Shown here: positions 43,501 through 53,247 of the stretch, one piece after another
How positions within the stretch are numbered: the first letter of the stretch is position 1
Layout: each line of letters opens with the position of its first letter
Assembly (NCBI RefSeq): GCF_002257565.1
Contig: NZ_CP022736.1
Location: 992,001-1,056,000 of the forward strand
Direction of reading: 5' to 3'
DNA length: 64,000 nucleotides
Origin: Herbaspirillum sp. meg3
GTDB taxonomy: Bacteria; Pseudomonadota; Gammaproteobacteria; Burkholderiales; Burkholderiaceae_D
Made by a program: the position numbers and the translations under genes
The notes under the pieces: model-generated
What the model was told of the DNA's origin: nothing
Database searches by the model: none
The model's input: the letters and a program-made list of their open reading frames with translations, nothing else

Positions 43501-43911
43501 ATGTCTGAGATTGCAGCGCAGGCTTCTCTGAATATTCTTGTCATTGACGATAGCTACACCATCCGGCGCTCAGCCGACATCTTTCTGAGGCAGGCCGGTC
43601 ATCGCGTTTTTTGTGCCGTGGATGGCCTCGATGCGCTCGCGATAATCTCCGAAAACAATCCCGACCTGATCTTTTGCGATGTTCTTATGCCGCGGCTGAG
43701 TGGCTATCAGACTTGTGCATTAGTTAAAAAAAATGCAAGATTTCATGCAACTCCAGTCATTATGCTGTCGTCCAAGGACGGTCTGTTTGACCGCGCACGA
43801 GCAACAATCGTGGGTGCAGCCGCGTTCATGACGAAGCCGTTTTCGGAAGAAGGTCTGCTGGAGGCCGTTAATACTTATGCGGAAAGGCGTAGCATCGTTG
43901 TCGAGTCCTGA
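43501..43911 (+). CDS. pilG: Twitching-motility response regulator PilG-like
   Basis: A 136-residue single-domain receiver. The acidic pocket is at LVIDDSY near residue 15, the phospho-acceptor Asp in LIFCDVLMPRLSG near 60, and the conserved Lys in AFMTKPFSEEGLLEAV near 112. GGAGGGAATGCA precedes the ATG. It opens the pilGHIJ-chpA cluster, where PilG is known to relay the Chp signal to pilus extension. Its assignment as PilG and not PilH comes from gene order. Confidence 0.88.
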   Translation: MSEIAAQASLNILVIDDSYTIRRSADIFLRQAGHRVFCAVDGLDALAIISENNPDLIFCDVLMPRLSGYQTCALVKKNARFHATPVIMLSSKDGLFDRARATIVGAAAFMTKPFSEEGLLEAVNTYAERRSIVVES

Positions 43912-43945
43912 CCAGCGTATTTCTCAAGTATGGAGCAAGGGCTCA

Positions 43946-44314
43946 ATGAAAATAAAGAAAATACTCGTCGTCGACGACTCACCAACGGATCGATACCTGT
44001 TGGTGGATATCCTGAAAAAAAAAGGATTTGAGGTCGAGACTGCGGAGGATGGGGATGTGGCGCTCAACAAGATACGTTTGTTCGAACCTCATTTGATTTT
44101 GATGGATATCGTCATGCCTGGGAAAAACGGTTTTCAGATCACGCGTCAGATTGCGCGTGATCCTGATCTGAACCATATTCCCGTAATGATCTGCAGCATC
44201 AAGGCGCAGGAGACGGATCGCATCTGGGCGTTGAGCCAAGGAGCTCGCGACTATATTGTCAAGCCGGTCAACGCGGACGACCTGATGGCAAAGATCGGTG
44301 CGATAGCGGGATAA
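43946..44314 (+). CDS. pilH: Twitching-motility response regulator PilH-like
   Basis: The ATG at 43946 gives a 122-residue single-domain receiver: KKILVVDDSPTDRYLLVDIL at the start, the phospho-Asp in LILMDIVMPGKNGF near residue 52 and the Lys in DYIVKPVNADDLM near 102. An earlier frame from 43877 overlaps pilG and is not needed. It is co-directional with pilG (34-base gap) and with the CheW-like gene (39-base gap). PilH is thought to modulate pilus retraction. Confidence 0.88.
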   Translation: MKIKKILVVDDSPTDRYLLVDILKKKGFEVETAEDGDVALNKIRLFEPHLILMDIVMPGKNGFQITRQIARDPDLNHIPVMICSIKAQETDRIWALSQGARDYIVKPVNADDLMAKIGAIAG

Positions 44315-44353
44315 GCCAGCCGATGGCCCGTCGAAAGAGTGAGGGAAGACGCG

Positions 44354-44908
44354 ATGACACAGAATGAAGCAGCGAATGTGCCGCAGGTACAGTGGAAAAG
44401 CAGCCGGTTGCGGGAATTTCAGGCGCGTTTGCTGGAGCGGATGGAAGCCGCGCGTGATGGCTCCGGCATGCGCGACAGCCGTTTGGGCGTTGTCGTCGGA
44501 GAGTTGTATTGTTTACTGGATCCGCGCGAGGCAAGCGAGATAACGAGGCTCATGCCGGTGACTAAAGTACCGTTGACCAAGGATTGGTATCTGGGGCTTG
44601 CCAATGTACGGGGCAATCTGGTCGGCGTGGTCGATCTGCAGCGCTTCCTCGGGGGCGCGCAACAGGTGCCGGGTAAGGAGAGTCGCGTCATTGTCGTCTC
44701 AGCAGCCTTGTCCGGCACCAGCGCGCTGATGGTGTCGCAGGTACTGGGTCTGCGTCATATTCAGGAAATGACCCTGAAGGAAGACGCGGGCGATGCGGCA
44801 GAAATCATCTCGGGCAAGCGTTATCTCGATCGTGACCAGCAGGAGTGGGTGGAGATCAGTCTGGCCGCCGTCATCGGCGATGCGCGGTTTTTGCAGGTCG
44901 GGTTGTAG
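44354..44908 (+). CDS. pilI: CheW-like coupling protein PilI
   Basis: The ATG at 44354 with GAGGGAAGACGCG upstream gives 184 residues; a GTG at 44339 is possible but worse. The CheW domain runs from about residue 40 to 175 with the segments VVVGELYCLLDPREASEI, WYLGLANVRGNLVGVVDL and SRVIVVSAAL. It should couple PilJ to the ChpA kinase at the cell pole. It lies 79 bases upstream of pilJ. Confidence 0.85.
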   Translation: MTQNEAANVPQVQWKSSRLREFQARLLERMEAARDGSGMRDSRLGVVVGELYCLLDPREASEITRLMPVTKVPLTKDWYLGLANVRGNLVGVVDLQRFLGGAQQVPGKESRVIVVSAALSGTSALMVSQVLGLRHIQEMTLKEDAGDAAEIISGKRYLDRDQQEWVEISLAAVIGDARFLQVGL

Positions 44909-44987
44909 GCCAGTTCTGTCAGGCGACCTGGTAAGACCATGTTGTATCCCGCCTGCCGGTGCGAGCAGGTAATAAGGAGTCTCAGTT

Positions 44988-47201
44988 ATGGCATTCAAGT
45001 TGCCGCAGTTATCAAAAAATAAAACGACCGCAGCGACAGAGAAGCCGGCAAGCGTGGCAACGGCCGTCAGTTCCAAAGCCGAAAAGTACATGCAGCGTTA
45101 TCAGCATACGCGCCTGCCTTTTATCGGACGGCAGTCGCTGCGCGCGCAAACACGCATCTTGCTGATGCTGCTGATCTTTGCACTGATCTCGATGTTCTTC
45201 TTTCTGTGGCTGGGTTCCAAGCACTATATTCACGCCAGTCTTCAGGCGCACATCACCAGTGATCTGGTGATGCATTCGCAACGTATCGGCAAGGCCGTGC
45301 CCAACGCCATTCAGGGCAATCGTGAAGCTTTCAACCAACTCAGCGAAAGCCGCAGGGAATTCAATCAGGGAATGAGCGTGCTGCTGCTGGGCGGCGAGTA
45401 TCAGGGATACACCATCCGCAGACCAGAGCCGGAGATGCGCGTGGCGTTGACCGATGTGCAAAAAATATGGGATCACACCGATAAGGCGGCCCTCACCATA
45501 CTCAAGCTGCAGCCTGAACTTACCGGATTTGGCGTCACTCTGGCGCGCTTGCGTTTGTTGTCCCCTAATCTGCTCGACCTGAGCGAGCAGATTTCCATGC
45601 TGCAATCGCAAAACGGCAATGCTCCACGCGAGGTTGCCGCTGCAGGGCAACTGGTGCTGTTGACCTTACGGCTTGGGCGCAGCGCCAATGAGTTCCTGAC
45701 CTCGGAAGGAGTCAATCCGGAGACCGCCTTTTTGCTGGGCAAAGATGTCAACACCTTTCACGACATCATCGATGGCTTTATGAACGGTAGCGAGATTCTT
45801 GGCTTGAGCCCGGTGCGTGACAAGGATTTGCGCGACAAGTTAGCCGAGTTGGAAAAGGTATTCGGCGAATATCAGCCGCTGGTCGCCAATATTCTAGGCA
45901 ATCTGCAAAATTTCATCGCCGCCAAACAATCCGAGCAACTGGTTTTTCTTGAGAATGAAACGCTCAAGCAGCGCCTTACCGTATTACAGAACGACTACCG
46001 GCGGGCGCAAGAAACGCGCTCATGGACTTTCTGGATCATGCTGCTGTCCATGGCGACTGCCTTGATTTGCGGGGTCGGTATCGCCTGGGTGCAATTGCAG
46101 AGCAGCCGGCGTAACGCCGAAGAAGCCGAATTGCGCCGTCAGGAAGCCGAGGCGCAGCGACTGCACGCACAGCAGCAGGAAGAGCGCGCCATGCGCACCA
46201 ATGCCATCAATCAGGCGGCGATTTTGCGCTTGATGAATGAACTGCAAAAAGTCGCGGACGGCGACCTGACGGTACACACGACTGTGTCGGAAGACATTAC
46301 CGGCGCCATTGCCGATTCCGTCAACTACACCGTTGAGGCTTTGCGTGGACTGGTCGGTCAGGTTACGCGCACCGCATCCCAAGTTGCGGCGGCTTCCAAT
46401 CAAGTACGCAACAATGCCGACGAACTCACCACCGCGGGCCAGACACAGGCGCGTCGGATTCTAGAAACCGGACAGTCCATGCTGGAAATGTCGATTCAGA
46501 TCACCGATGTCTCGATCTCGGCGAACAAATCCGCTGATGTCGCACGGCATTCCGTGGTTGTGGCCGAGCGTGGCGCCAAAGCAGTGGAAGACGCCGTCAA
46601 GGGCATGAATGAAATTCGCGAACAGATTCAGGAAACATCGAAGCGCATCAAACGTCTGGGCGAGTCTTCACAAGAAATCGGCGAGATCACGGAGTTGATT
46701 TCCGACATTACCGAACAAACCAATGTGCTGGCGCTCAATGCAGCTATCCAGGCAGCATCGGCGGGGGAGGCGGGACGCGGATTTTCTGTCGTCGCGGAAG
46801 AGGTCCAGCGGCTGGCGGAACGCTCCAGCGCCGCGACCCGCCAGATCGGTGCACTGGTTCGGATGATTCAGGCAGACACACATGATGCCGTCGCCGCAAT
46901 GGAGAAATCGACGGCCGGCGTGGTTGAGGGAACCAAGCTATCCGATGCGGCAGGCGCTTCGCTGTCGGATATCCGGCGCGTTTCCAATCAACTGGCGGAA
47001 TTGATTCAGGATATTTCCTCTTCGACCGGCAACCAGGCGATCTCGGCCAACAGCGTGGCGCAAAATATTCAAAACATCCTCAGCGAGAATGAAAGTATTG
47101 AAGAGCGTCGCGAAGAAGTGATCTCACTCTTTAACGAACTGCACGATCTCGCGGAATTGCTTAAAAATTCGGTGTCTCGTTTCCGGGTAACGATTTCCTG
47201 A
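44988..47201 (+). CDS. pilJ: Methyl-accepting chemotaxis protein PilJ
   Basis: A 737-residue transducer. After a cytoplasmic Lys-rich start, a first transmembrane segment lies at about residues 55-75 (ILLMLLIFALISMFFFLWLG). The periplasmic sensor extends to about 340, and a second segment at about 345-365 (SWTFWIMLLSMATALICG) is followed by a HAMP region. The C-terminal methyl-accepting domain contains the highly conserved hairpin tip (ITEQTNVLALNAAIQAASAG near residue 575, then GRGFSVVAEEVQRLAERSS). It is the receptor of the Chp system for surface and pilus-linked signals. Confidence 0.93.
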   Translation: MAFKLPQLSKNKTTAATEKPASVATAVSSKAEKYMQRYQHTRLPFIGRQSLRAQTRILLMLLIFALISMFFFLWLGSKHYIHASLQAHITSDLVMHSQRIGKAVPNAIQGNREAFNQLSESRREFNQGMSVLLLGGEYQGYTIRRPEPEMRVALTDVQKIWDHTDKAALTILKLQPELTGFGVTLARLRLLSPNLLDLSEQISMLQSQNGNAPREVAAAGQLVLLTLRLGRSANEFLTSEGVNPETAFLLGKDVNTFHDIIDGFMNGSEILGLSPVRDKDLRDKLAELEKVFGEYQPLVANILGNLQNFIAAKQSEQLVFLENETLKQRLTVLQNDYRRAQETRSWTFWIMLLSMATALICGVGIAWVQLQSSRRNAEEAELRRQEAEAQRLHAQQQEERAMRTNAINQAAILRLMNELQKVADGDLTVHTTVSEDITGAIADSVNYTVEALRGLVGQVTRTASQVAAASNQVRNNADELTTAGQTQARRILETGQSMLEMSIQITDVSISANKSADVARHSVVVAERGAKAVEDAVKGMNEIREQIQETSKRIKRLGESSQEIGEITELISDITEQTNVLALNAAIQAASAGEAGRGFSVVAEEVQRLAERSSAATRQIGALVRMIQADTHDAVAAMEKSTAGVVEGTKLSDAAGASLSDIRRVSNQLAELIQDISSSTGNQAISANSVAQNIQNILSENESIEERREEVISLFNELHDLAELLKNSVSRFRVTIS

Positions 47202-47205
47202 CATC

Positions 47206-50200
47206 GTGGCCGCGATGTCAACTTTCCCGATGTCAGATACCGTCTTGTATCCCGACCCGTACAGCCTGGAGCCTTTTTCTATGGAACCGGGTGATGGCGC
47301 TGCTGTTTCCTCAGCGGCCGCCGCAATAATCTTGCTTGCCCCAGGTCTGCGAGAGATGGTCGCTGAGGTTTGCGCTGCGTTGGACGACGCCAATACAACG
47401 GAAGACATCAGCCGAATCTGTGCAGTCATGCAAACCATCGTCAGGGCGTTGACCTTCATCGAAGAGCCGGCACTGGCAGCTTTTGTTACTGCCATCGGAC
47501 AGATGCTTGATGGTGAGCATGAAGATGATTTTCGTTTAAAAACAGTGGCGGCTGCAAAGCGGGCGTTCTTCTCTCTGCTGCATTATCTGGATGCACTGGG
47601 GCAGGTATCGAAACCGCGTCCCTTGCAGCTATTCGATGTCTATAAGGCTGTACTCGCCGCAAGCAATCAGGAGAAGATCCATCCGATGGATCTGGCTTTG
47701 CCGGATCATTTCAACGAAAACGAACTGCAATTTCCACCAGATGGGGTGGCGCCAGTCGCGTCATCTGGCGTGACCCCGTCTGCATGTCGAAGCGAATTCG
47801 AGGGGGCGTTGCTGAACTATCAGCGAGCAACGGAAACGGATGTGAGCGCCCATTTTCTGCAACGCATGGCAGAAATTTCCCAGCAAATAGTCTGCATGCC
47901 GATCGTCTCGCCGCATATAAATTTTTGGCGTGTCATCGATGTCGCCATCGGCTTGTTCGCCGTTGGTGAGGTCGACGTCGATCAATATGCGAAAAAATTT
48001 CTCGGGCAAGTCAACTTGCAGTTGCGTCGTCTTGTAAGCGGCACTTGCGAAGGTGACACACGGTTGTTGCGTGAAGGCCTGTTTTTCATTGCTCTGGCGC
48101 CGGCATCGAACGATAAGGCGCGAGCGTTCAAGCAAGCCAATGGCTTGCCTGATTTGCATCAGCGCGACTACCAACAGCCTTTCGATACGGTGTCTGAAAC
48201 GATAGACGCCGCTTCATCTGCTCAAGATCTCCGTGAAGCTGGATCTGCAGAACTGGTGACGGCATTGGCGCGGCTGGAATCCTCAATTGAGAATAGCGTC
48301 GACGGCGATTGCAACTTGTCAGAAATTGCGCACGCCATCCGCGAGTTTGCTGTCGTTGCGGAGCGCCTGAAATTTGATGCATCGGCAAAGCTGCTGCGCG
48401 CCGATGCCCTTAGCCTCGAAAGGGCGGTTGAAGCAGGCGAAGTGTTGACTGTGGAATCTGCCGCGCTCAAAAATGCCATTCATCACCTCGCCGCATTGAG
48501 TTTGTCGTTATCTCTTTCGCAGAATACTTTACCTACTCTCTATCGCCGCAGGCATGAAGAGTCCGTCGACGGCGGGATCGAAAATCCAGAATTACTTGAG
48601 CAGTTTGAGCTGCCTGAACAGGCCGAAGAGAGCAAGCAAGCCGAGGGCGCAATCTCGACCGATATCGAGATCGAGAATGCAGGAGCAGAAGAACCTGCTG
48701 AGGAAGATTCCGATCCAGAATTACTGGAGATTTTTCTCATCGAAGCCGATGACATTCTCACCACGATGGAGAAGGCATTGGCTGTTTCCCGCGGTGCGCG
48801 TGAAGACATAGCGCATGTCACAGTCTTGCGGCGATGTTTTCACACGCTCAAGGGAAGCGGTCGCATGGTCGGGCTGCATGCGATGAGTGAGGGCGCCATG
48901 GCGGTGGAAGGTTTTTTGAACGACTGGCTGGCGGAAGCCTCACCGGGAACCGACACACGCTATACGCTGCTGGATTACGCCATGCGTGAAGTCGCCATCT
49001 GGGCCGATGAGATTCGCCAGCATGGAAAATCCCGGCGGCGTCCCGATGCAATCATCGCTGCGGTAGAGCGCGCCAGACAAGAAGGAAATGCCGATGCGCC
49101 AGGTAATGCGCTGAAGACAGAACAAAGTATCTCGCCTGCCTTGCAAGATGCAGAGGAGTCCATTCGCGTCGGCGACATGGAAATCTCCGTACAATTGCAC
49201 CAGATCTACTGCGATGAGTCGGCAAATCTGCTCGCTGTCATCGCGTCCCATCTTGAACAGTGGCAGCGGGCATTGCCCGAGGAAGTTGATTCGGAAGTGC
49301 TGCGTGCGACGCATTCACTTAAGAGCAGCTCGGCATCGGTGCAATTTGTACCGCTAAAAACGCTGGGGCATGCCCTCGACGACGTGATGCAGTTTATCGA
49401 GCATTCGCCTGCTGTGCTGGACGCCGATGTCTGCCGCTTTCTTTTGCTGATCGTGCGGCAACTGCAATTCATGCAACAACTGTTCGCGTCCCGTCAGATG
49501 CCACCTGCGCGAGAGGATTTGCAGCAGCAACTTTCATCCCTGCTGGACACGCTGAAAGCGCGTAGAGAAGAGGTGTCAGCAGACGAGCAAGAAGTGTTGC
49601 ATAGAGAGGGCGGTAAGACAGTTCCTGAGCCGGAAGCAGGTCGCTTTGACCTGGACTCGTTTGATGAGGAGTGTATCGATCTCATCGATCCTGAGCTACT
49701 TGAGATTTTTTTGGAAGAAGGGCGTGATCTCTTGCCGCAAATCGGCGAGAGCTTGCACCAATTGCAAAAAACGCCGGACGATCGCCGCTTGATTCAATAT
49801 CTCCTGCGTCCACTGCATACCATTAAAGGCAGTGCGCGTATGGCCGGTGCAATGCGCCTCGGACAGCACATGCATGAACTCGAAACCAGCATCGACGAGA
49901 TGGTGCGCGACGGCGTGTCATCCAGTGTGCGGATTGACGATTTGCTGGCACGTTACGATTACGGCCTGCAGTTGTTTGAGGCGCTTCAGGAACCGCCTTC
50001 AACGTTGCCGCCCTCCTTACCTCCATTGCTTGTTTCCAGCGAACAGCCGCCGGTGATGGCGGGATCGCGTATCGGCATGCCTGGTATGGAAGCAGGGGGT
50101 GGAACGACCGCCGAGGCGGATGCCGGCAAAAACGTCAATGCTGCGCCGCTGGTGCGCATCCGCGCCGGCATCCTGGACAATCTGCTGAATCAGGCTGGTG

Positions 50201-52074
50201 AGATTTCAATATCGAGGTCAGGGCTGGAGTCCGAAGTGAATGTGCTGCGCAGGCATCTGGCCGATTTAGGCGGCAACGTTTCGCGCCTCACGACGCAGTT
50301 GCGTGAGCTGGAAATTCAGGCCGAGATCCAGATCGCTGCTTCCAATCAAAGACTGCCGCAGAACCAGCATTTCGACCCGCTGGAATTCGACCGGTTTACC
50401 CATCTGCAGGAAATGACGCGCATGCTGGCGGAGAGCGTCAACGACGTCGCCTCCCTGCAAAAAAATCTTCTGGAGACCGTCGATCACACACAAAACAGCC
50501 TCACGCAGCAAGCCAGGCTCACGCGAGAAATGCAGCAAGAGCTGATGCAAGCGCGCATGGTGCAGTTTCGCGGTGTGGAAGAACGTTTGCATCGGCTGGT
50601 GCGCCAGATGGCCAAGGAAACCGGCAGGGAGCTTGAGCTGGAGATTCAGGGAAGCACGGTCGAGCTGGATCGCAGCATCCTCGAAAAGATGGTCGGCCCT
50701 TTCGAACATTTGCTAAGAAACGCCGCTGCCCACGGTATCGAAACCGCCGATCAGCGCCGCAATGCCGGCAAGCCGGCTATTGGGAAATTATCGCTGCACG
50801 TAAAGCAAGAGGGTTACGAAGTCATGATCCGCCTGTCTGATGACGGACAGGGGCTTGATCTCGCACGCATACACGAAAAGGCACTCCGCCTCGGTCTGAT
50901 CGACGTTGACCGGCAATGGTCGGATGTCGAGCTGAAGGGGCTCATCTTCCAACCCGGCTTTACCACCAGCGCCGACGTGACGGCGATTGCCGGGCGTGGT
51001 GTCGGCATGGATGTGGTGCGTTCCGAGGTGGCGTCATTGGGCGGGCGCATCAGTATCGATACGGTCGCCGGGCGAGGTGCGACTTTCATCATTCATTTAC
51101 CTTTATCGCTGGCGGTCACGCAAGTAGTGTTGCTGGAATTGGGAGATCAGACTTATGCGGTTCCATCGCTTCTGGTCGAGCAAGTCTTGCAGCTGAAAGC
51201 CGACAGGCAAGCGGAGGTATTTCGTGACGGCAGCCTTGAGTGGCAGGGGCGCAAGTTACCCATGCACTATCTGCCTGTCTTATTGGGTGAAGACAAGGGC
51301 GTACCGGCGCAGCAGACCTTGTCGATCCTGGTGGTCAAAAGCGGCCACGATTTTCTGGCCATTCTGGTCGATCGCATTATCGGCAATCGTGAAGTCGTCA
51401 CCAAGAATATCGGCCCGCAGCTGGCGCATATGGTGGGTGTAGTGGGCGCCACCGTGCTGGGGAGCGGCAGCATTGCGCTGATCCTCAATCCTATCCAGCT
51501 GGCGCAGCGCCACGGTTACCAGAAAGTCTTGCGCCAGGTTGAGCCTGCTTTGATAGAGAAGGGCAATGGCAAGAAGACGATCCTGGTGGTCGACGATTCC
51601 CTGACGGTCAGGCGCGTCATGCAACGTCTCCTGACGCGCGAGGGATACCACGTCGTGTTGGCGACCGATGGCGTCGATGCCTTGCATCAGTTGCAGAGTG
51701 TTCGTCCTGACATCGCGCTGGTCGATATCGAAATGCCGCGCATGGACGGGTTCGATCTGACGCGCAATATTCGTGACATGAGCGGCACGGCCACGCTGCC
51801 TATCATCATGATTACTTCGCGTACCGCCGCGAAACATCGCGAGCGCGCGATGGAACTTGGCGTCAACGAATATCTGGGTAAGCCGTATCAGGATGATGTA
51901 TTGCTGAAAATGATCGGCCGCCTGACCGGCGAACAAGGCAAGCAGTTACCAGCACACGATATTGACGAGGTGTTGTTTAAGCCGTCCGGGGTGCCATCGG
52001 ATGAGATGCCCGTCATTTCGCCACCCGTCGGTACGGCATCGTCACAAGAAGATGCCTTGCCTGCGCCGGATTGA
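47206..52074 (+). CDS. chpA: Hybrid chemotaxis histidine kinase ChpA
   Basis: A very large kinase of about 1,622 residues. The start is uncertain: GTG at 47206, or ATG at 47215, 47230 or 47281. Clear Hpt domains have phospho-His at about 546 (FHTLKGSGRM), 703 (THSLKSSS) and 871 (LHTIKGSARM). Residues 1-480 have no obvious motif and may hold degenerate Hpt or FimL-like domains. The kinase core follows: dimerisation region about 1000-1150, N-box EHLLRNAAAHGIE near 1170, G-boxes LSDDGQGLDL and GRGVGMDVV (near 1265). Then come a CheW-like domain (about 1300-1440) and a receiver with phospho-Asp near 1507. It should phosphorylate PilG and PilH. Confidence 0.92.
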   Translation: MAAMSTFPMSDTVLYPDPYSLEPFSMEPGDGAAVSSAAAAIILLAPGLREMVAEVCAALDDANTTEDISRICAVMQTIVRALTFIEEPALAAFVTAIGQMLDGEHEDDFRLKTVAAAKRAFFSLLHYLDALGQVSKPRPLQLFDVYKAVLAASNQEKIHPMDLALPDHFNENELQFPPDGVAPVASSGVTPSACRSEFEGALLNYQRATETDVSAHFLQRMAEISQQIVCMPIVSPHINFWRVIDVAIGLFAVGEVDVDQYAKKFLGQVNLQLRRLVSGTCEGDTRLLREGLFFIALAPASNDKARAFKQANGLPDLHQRDYQQPFDTVSETIDAASSAQDLREAGSAELVTALARLESSIENSVDGDCNLSEIAHAIREFAVVAERLKFDASAKLLRADALSLERAVEAGEVLTVESAALKNAIHHLAALSLSLSLSQNTLPTLYRRRHEESVDGGIENPELLEQFELPEQAEESKQAEGAISTDIEIENAGAEEPAEEDSDPELLEIFLIEADDILTTMEKALAVSRGAREDIAHVTVLRRCFHTLKGSGRMVGLHAMSEGAMAVEGFLNDWLAEASPGTDTRYTLLDYAMREVAIWADEIRQHGKSRRRPDAIIAAVERARQEGNADAPGNALKTEQSISPALQDAEESIRVGDMEISVQLHQIYCDESANLLAVIASHLEQWQRALPEEVDSEVLRATHSLKSSSASVQFVPLKTLGHALDDVMQFIEHSPAVLDADVCRFLLLIVRQLQFMQQLFASRQMPPAREDLQQQLSSLLDTLKARREEVSADEQEVLHREGGKTVPEPEAGRFDLDSFDEECIDLIDPELLEIFLEEGRDLLPQIGESLHQLQKTPDDRRLIQYLLRPLHTIKGSARMAGAMRLGQHMHELETSIDEMVRDGVSSSVRIDDLLARYDYGLQLFEALQEPPSTLPPSLPPLLVSSEQPPVMAGSRIGMPGMEAGGGTTAEADAGKNVNAAPLVRIRAGILDNLLNQAGEISISRSGLESEVNVLRRHLADLGGNVSRLTTQLRELEIQAEIQIAASNQRLPQNQHFDPLEFDRFTHLQEMTRMLAESVNDVASLQKNLLETVDHTQNSLTQQARLTREMQQELMQARMVQFRGVEERLHRLVRQMAKETGRELELEIQGSTVELDRSILEKMVGPFEHLLRNAAAHGIETADQRRNAGKPAIGKLSLHVKQEGYEVMIRLSDDGQGLDLARIHEKALRLGLIDVDRQWSDVELKGLIFQPGFTTSADVTAIAGRGVGMDVVRSEVASLGGRISIDTVAGRGATFIIHLPLSLAVTQVVLLELGDQTYAVPSLLVEQVLQLKADRQAEVFRDGSLEWQGRKLPMHYLPVLLGEDKGVPAQQTLSILVVKSGHDFLAILVDRIIGNREVVTKNIGPQLAHMVGVVGATVLGSGSIALILNPIQLAQRHGYQKVLRQVEPALIEKGNGKKTILVVDDSLTVRRVMQRLLTREGYHVVLATDGVDALHQLQSVRPDIALVDIEMPRMDGFDLTRNIRDMSGTATLPIIMITSRTAAKHRERAMELGVNEYLGKPYQDDVLLKMIGRLTGEQGKQLPAHDIDEVLFKPSGVPSDEMPVISPPVGTASSQEDALPAPD

Positions 52075-52168
52075 CCGATTTGCCGAAAAAAATCAGCTAT
52101 GGTCTAATCTGCCACTTCCTGTGATCACCTGCTGCATAGACTGTTTAGACTGCTGCGACCTCTGACGA

Positions 52169-52963
52169 TTGGGGCTACAAATTAATTCCACACTTGTTTC
52201 CATCCTGCTTGCCACGGTGATTGCCGGGGTATTCAGCATTACGGCTGCGGCGATTTTTTCGTTTGCCCTGCTGTCGAAGATGGTCGAGCGCCTGGTCAGT
52301 CTGTCGGTCGGCATCATGCTATCGACATCGTTGCTGCATGCCTTGCCGGAAGCGTTCGAGTCCTCTGCTGAGCCGCACAAGCTGTTTGCCTTGTTGCTGG
52401 GTGGCCTGCTGGCGTTTTTCTTGCTGGAAAAATTATCGATCCTGCGGCATTCGCACCACCATGAAGAAGATGGTCACGGCCATCATCAGGGCCATGACAA
52501 GCGTGAAGCGGGCAAGGCCGGCTGGATGATTCTGGTTGGTGACGGCTTGCATAACTTCACCGACGGTATTTTGATTGCGGCGGCTTTTCTGGCAGATCCA
52601 CATCTTGGACTGGTGACTGGCCTGGCCATCATCGCGCACGAAATCCCGCAGGAAATCGGCGACTTCATCGTGCTGCTCAACGCCGGTTTTTCGCGCACCC
52701 GTGCCTATGTCTATAACCTGATCTGCAGCCTGATGGCGGTGCTCGGCGGCGTCTTGGGCTACTTCATGCTGGAGCGCGGCATGGAATGGATTCCTTACGT
52801 GCTGGTGTTCGCCTCCTCCGGTTTCATCTACATTGCCGTCAGCGATCTGATGCCACAAATGCAACGTCGCGCGACGCTGCGCGAAACCATTCCGCAAGTC
52901 ATCCTGATCGCACTTGGTGTCGCGATTGTGCTGGTGCTGACCAGCCATGCTCACGCGCATTGA
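52169..52963 (+). CDS. ZIP-family metal transporter
   Basis: A 264-residue membrane protein with about eight hydrophobic segments. The His-rich loop HSHHHEEDGHGHHQGHD near residue 95 and the metal-binding helices GDGLHNFTDGILIA (near 127) and AHEIPQEIGDFIVLL (near 155) define the ZIP family. The only available start is TTG at 52169; an in-frame stop lies just upstream and there is no good ribosome-binding site. The metal is probably zinc or iron. It stands 94 bases after chpA. Confidence 0.88.
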   Translation: MGLQINSTLVSILLATVIAGVFSITAAAIFSFALLSKMVERLVSLSVGIMLSTSLLHALPEAFESSAEPHKLFALLLGGLLAFFLLEKLSILRHSHHHEEDGHGHHQGHDKREAGKAGWMILVGDGLHNFTDGILIAAAFLADPHLGLVTGLAIIAHEIPQEIGDFIVLLNAGFSRTRAYVYNLICSLMAVLGGVLGYFMLERGMEWIPYVLVFASSGFIYIAVSDLMPQMQRRATLRETIPQVILIALGVAIVLVLTSHAHAH

Positions 52964-52975
52964 GATTGCCGAGGG

Positions 52976-53089
52976 CTAGCGTCCGGCGGCGCGATCCGGT
53001 CGGGGTTTGATGGGACGGCACATCAGCTTGATGACAACGCTGATGACCAGGCCGAAGAAGCCGAGCGTAATAAGTAGCGTTTCAAACAC
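52976..53089 (-). CDS. Predicted 37-residue single-pass membrane protein
   Basis: A GTG (complement of 53087-53089) with AAAGGGACTATC upstream opens a 37-codon frame: MFETLLITLGFFGLVISVV, then IKLMCRPIKPRPDRAAGR. It has one strong transmembrane helix followed by a positively charged Pro/Arg tail, a composition unlike random sequence. It converges on the ZIP transporter gene (12 bases between stops). No family is recognised and there is no functional evidence. Confidence 0.5.
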   Translation of the reverse strand: MFETLLITLGFFGLVISVVIKLMCRPIKPRPDRAAGR

Positions 53090-53247
53090 GATAGTCCCTT
53101 TCTTGTCTTTTTTCTAAGCTGTTGCCGGGGATGGCGTGCCGTTACTGTAGTCCTGCCGACACTGTCCGCGCCAATATCAAATGCGCCGTGCTGTTATCTC
53201 AAAACGGCATAGCGGCAGGGGCAGTATCGGTTCACAATGCGGGCACG

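Noticed and set aside
53122..53247. N-terminal extension of the LysR gene from 53122
   Set aside because: The extension is Cys-rich and unlike LysR proteins; the ATG at 53248 gives the standard family start.
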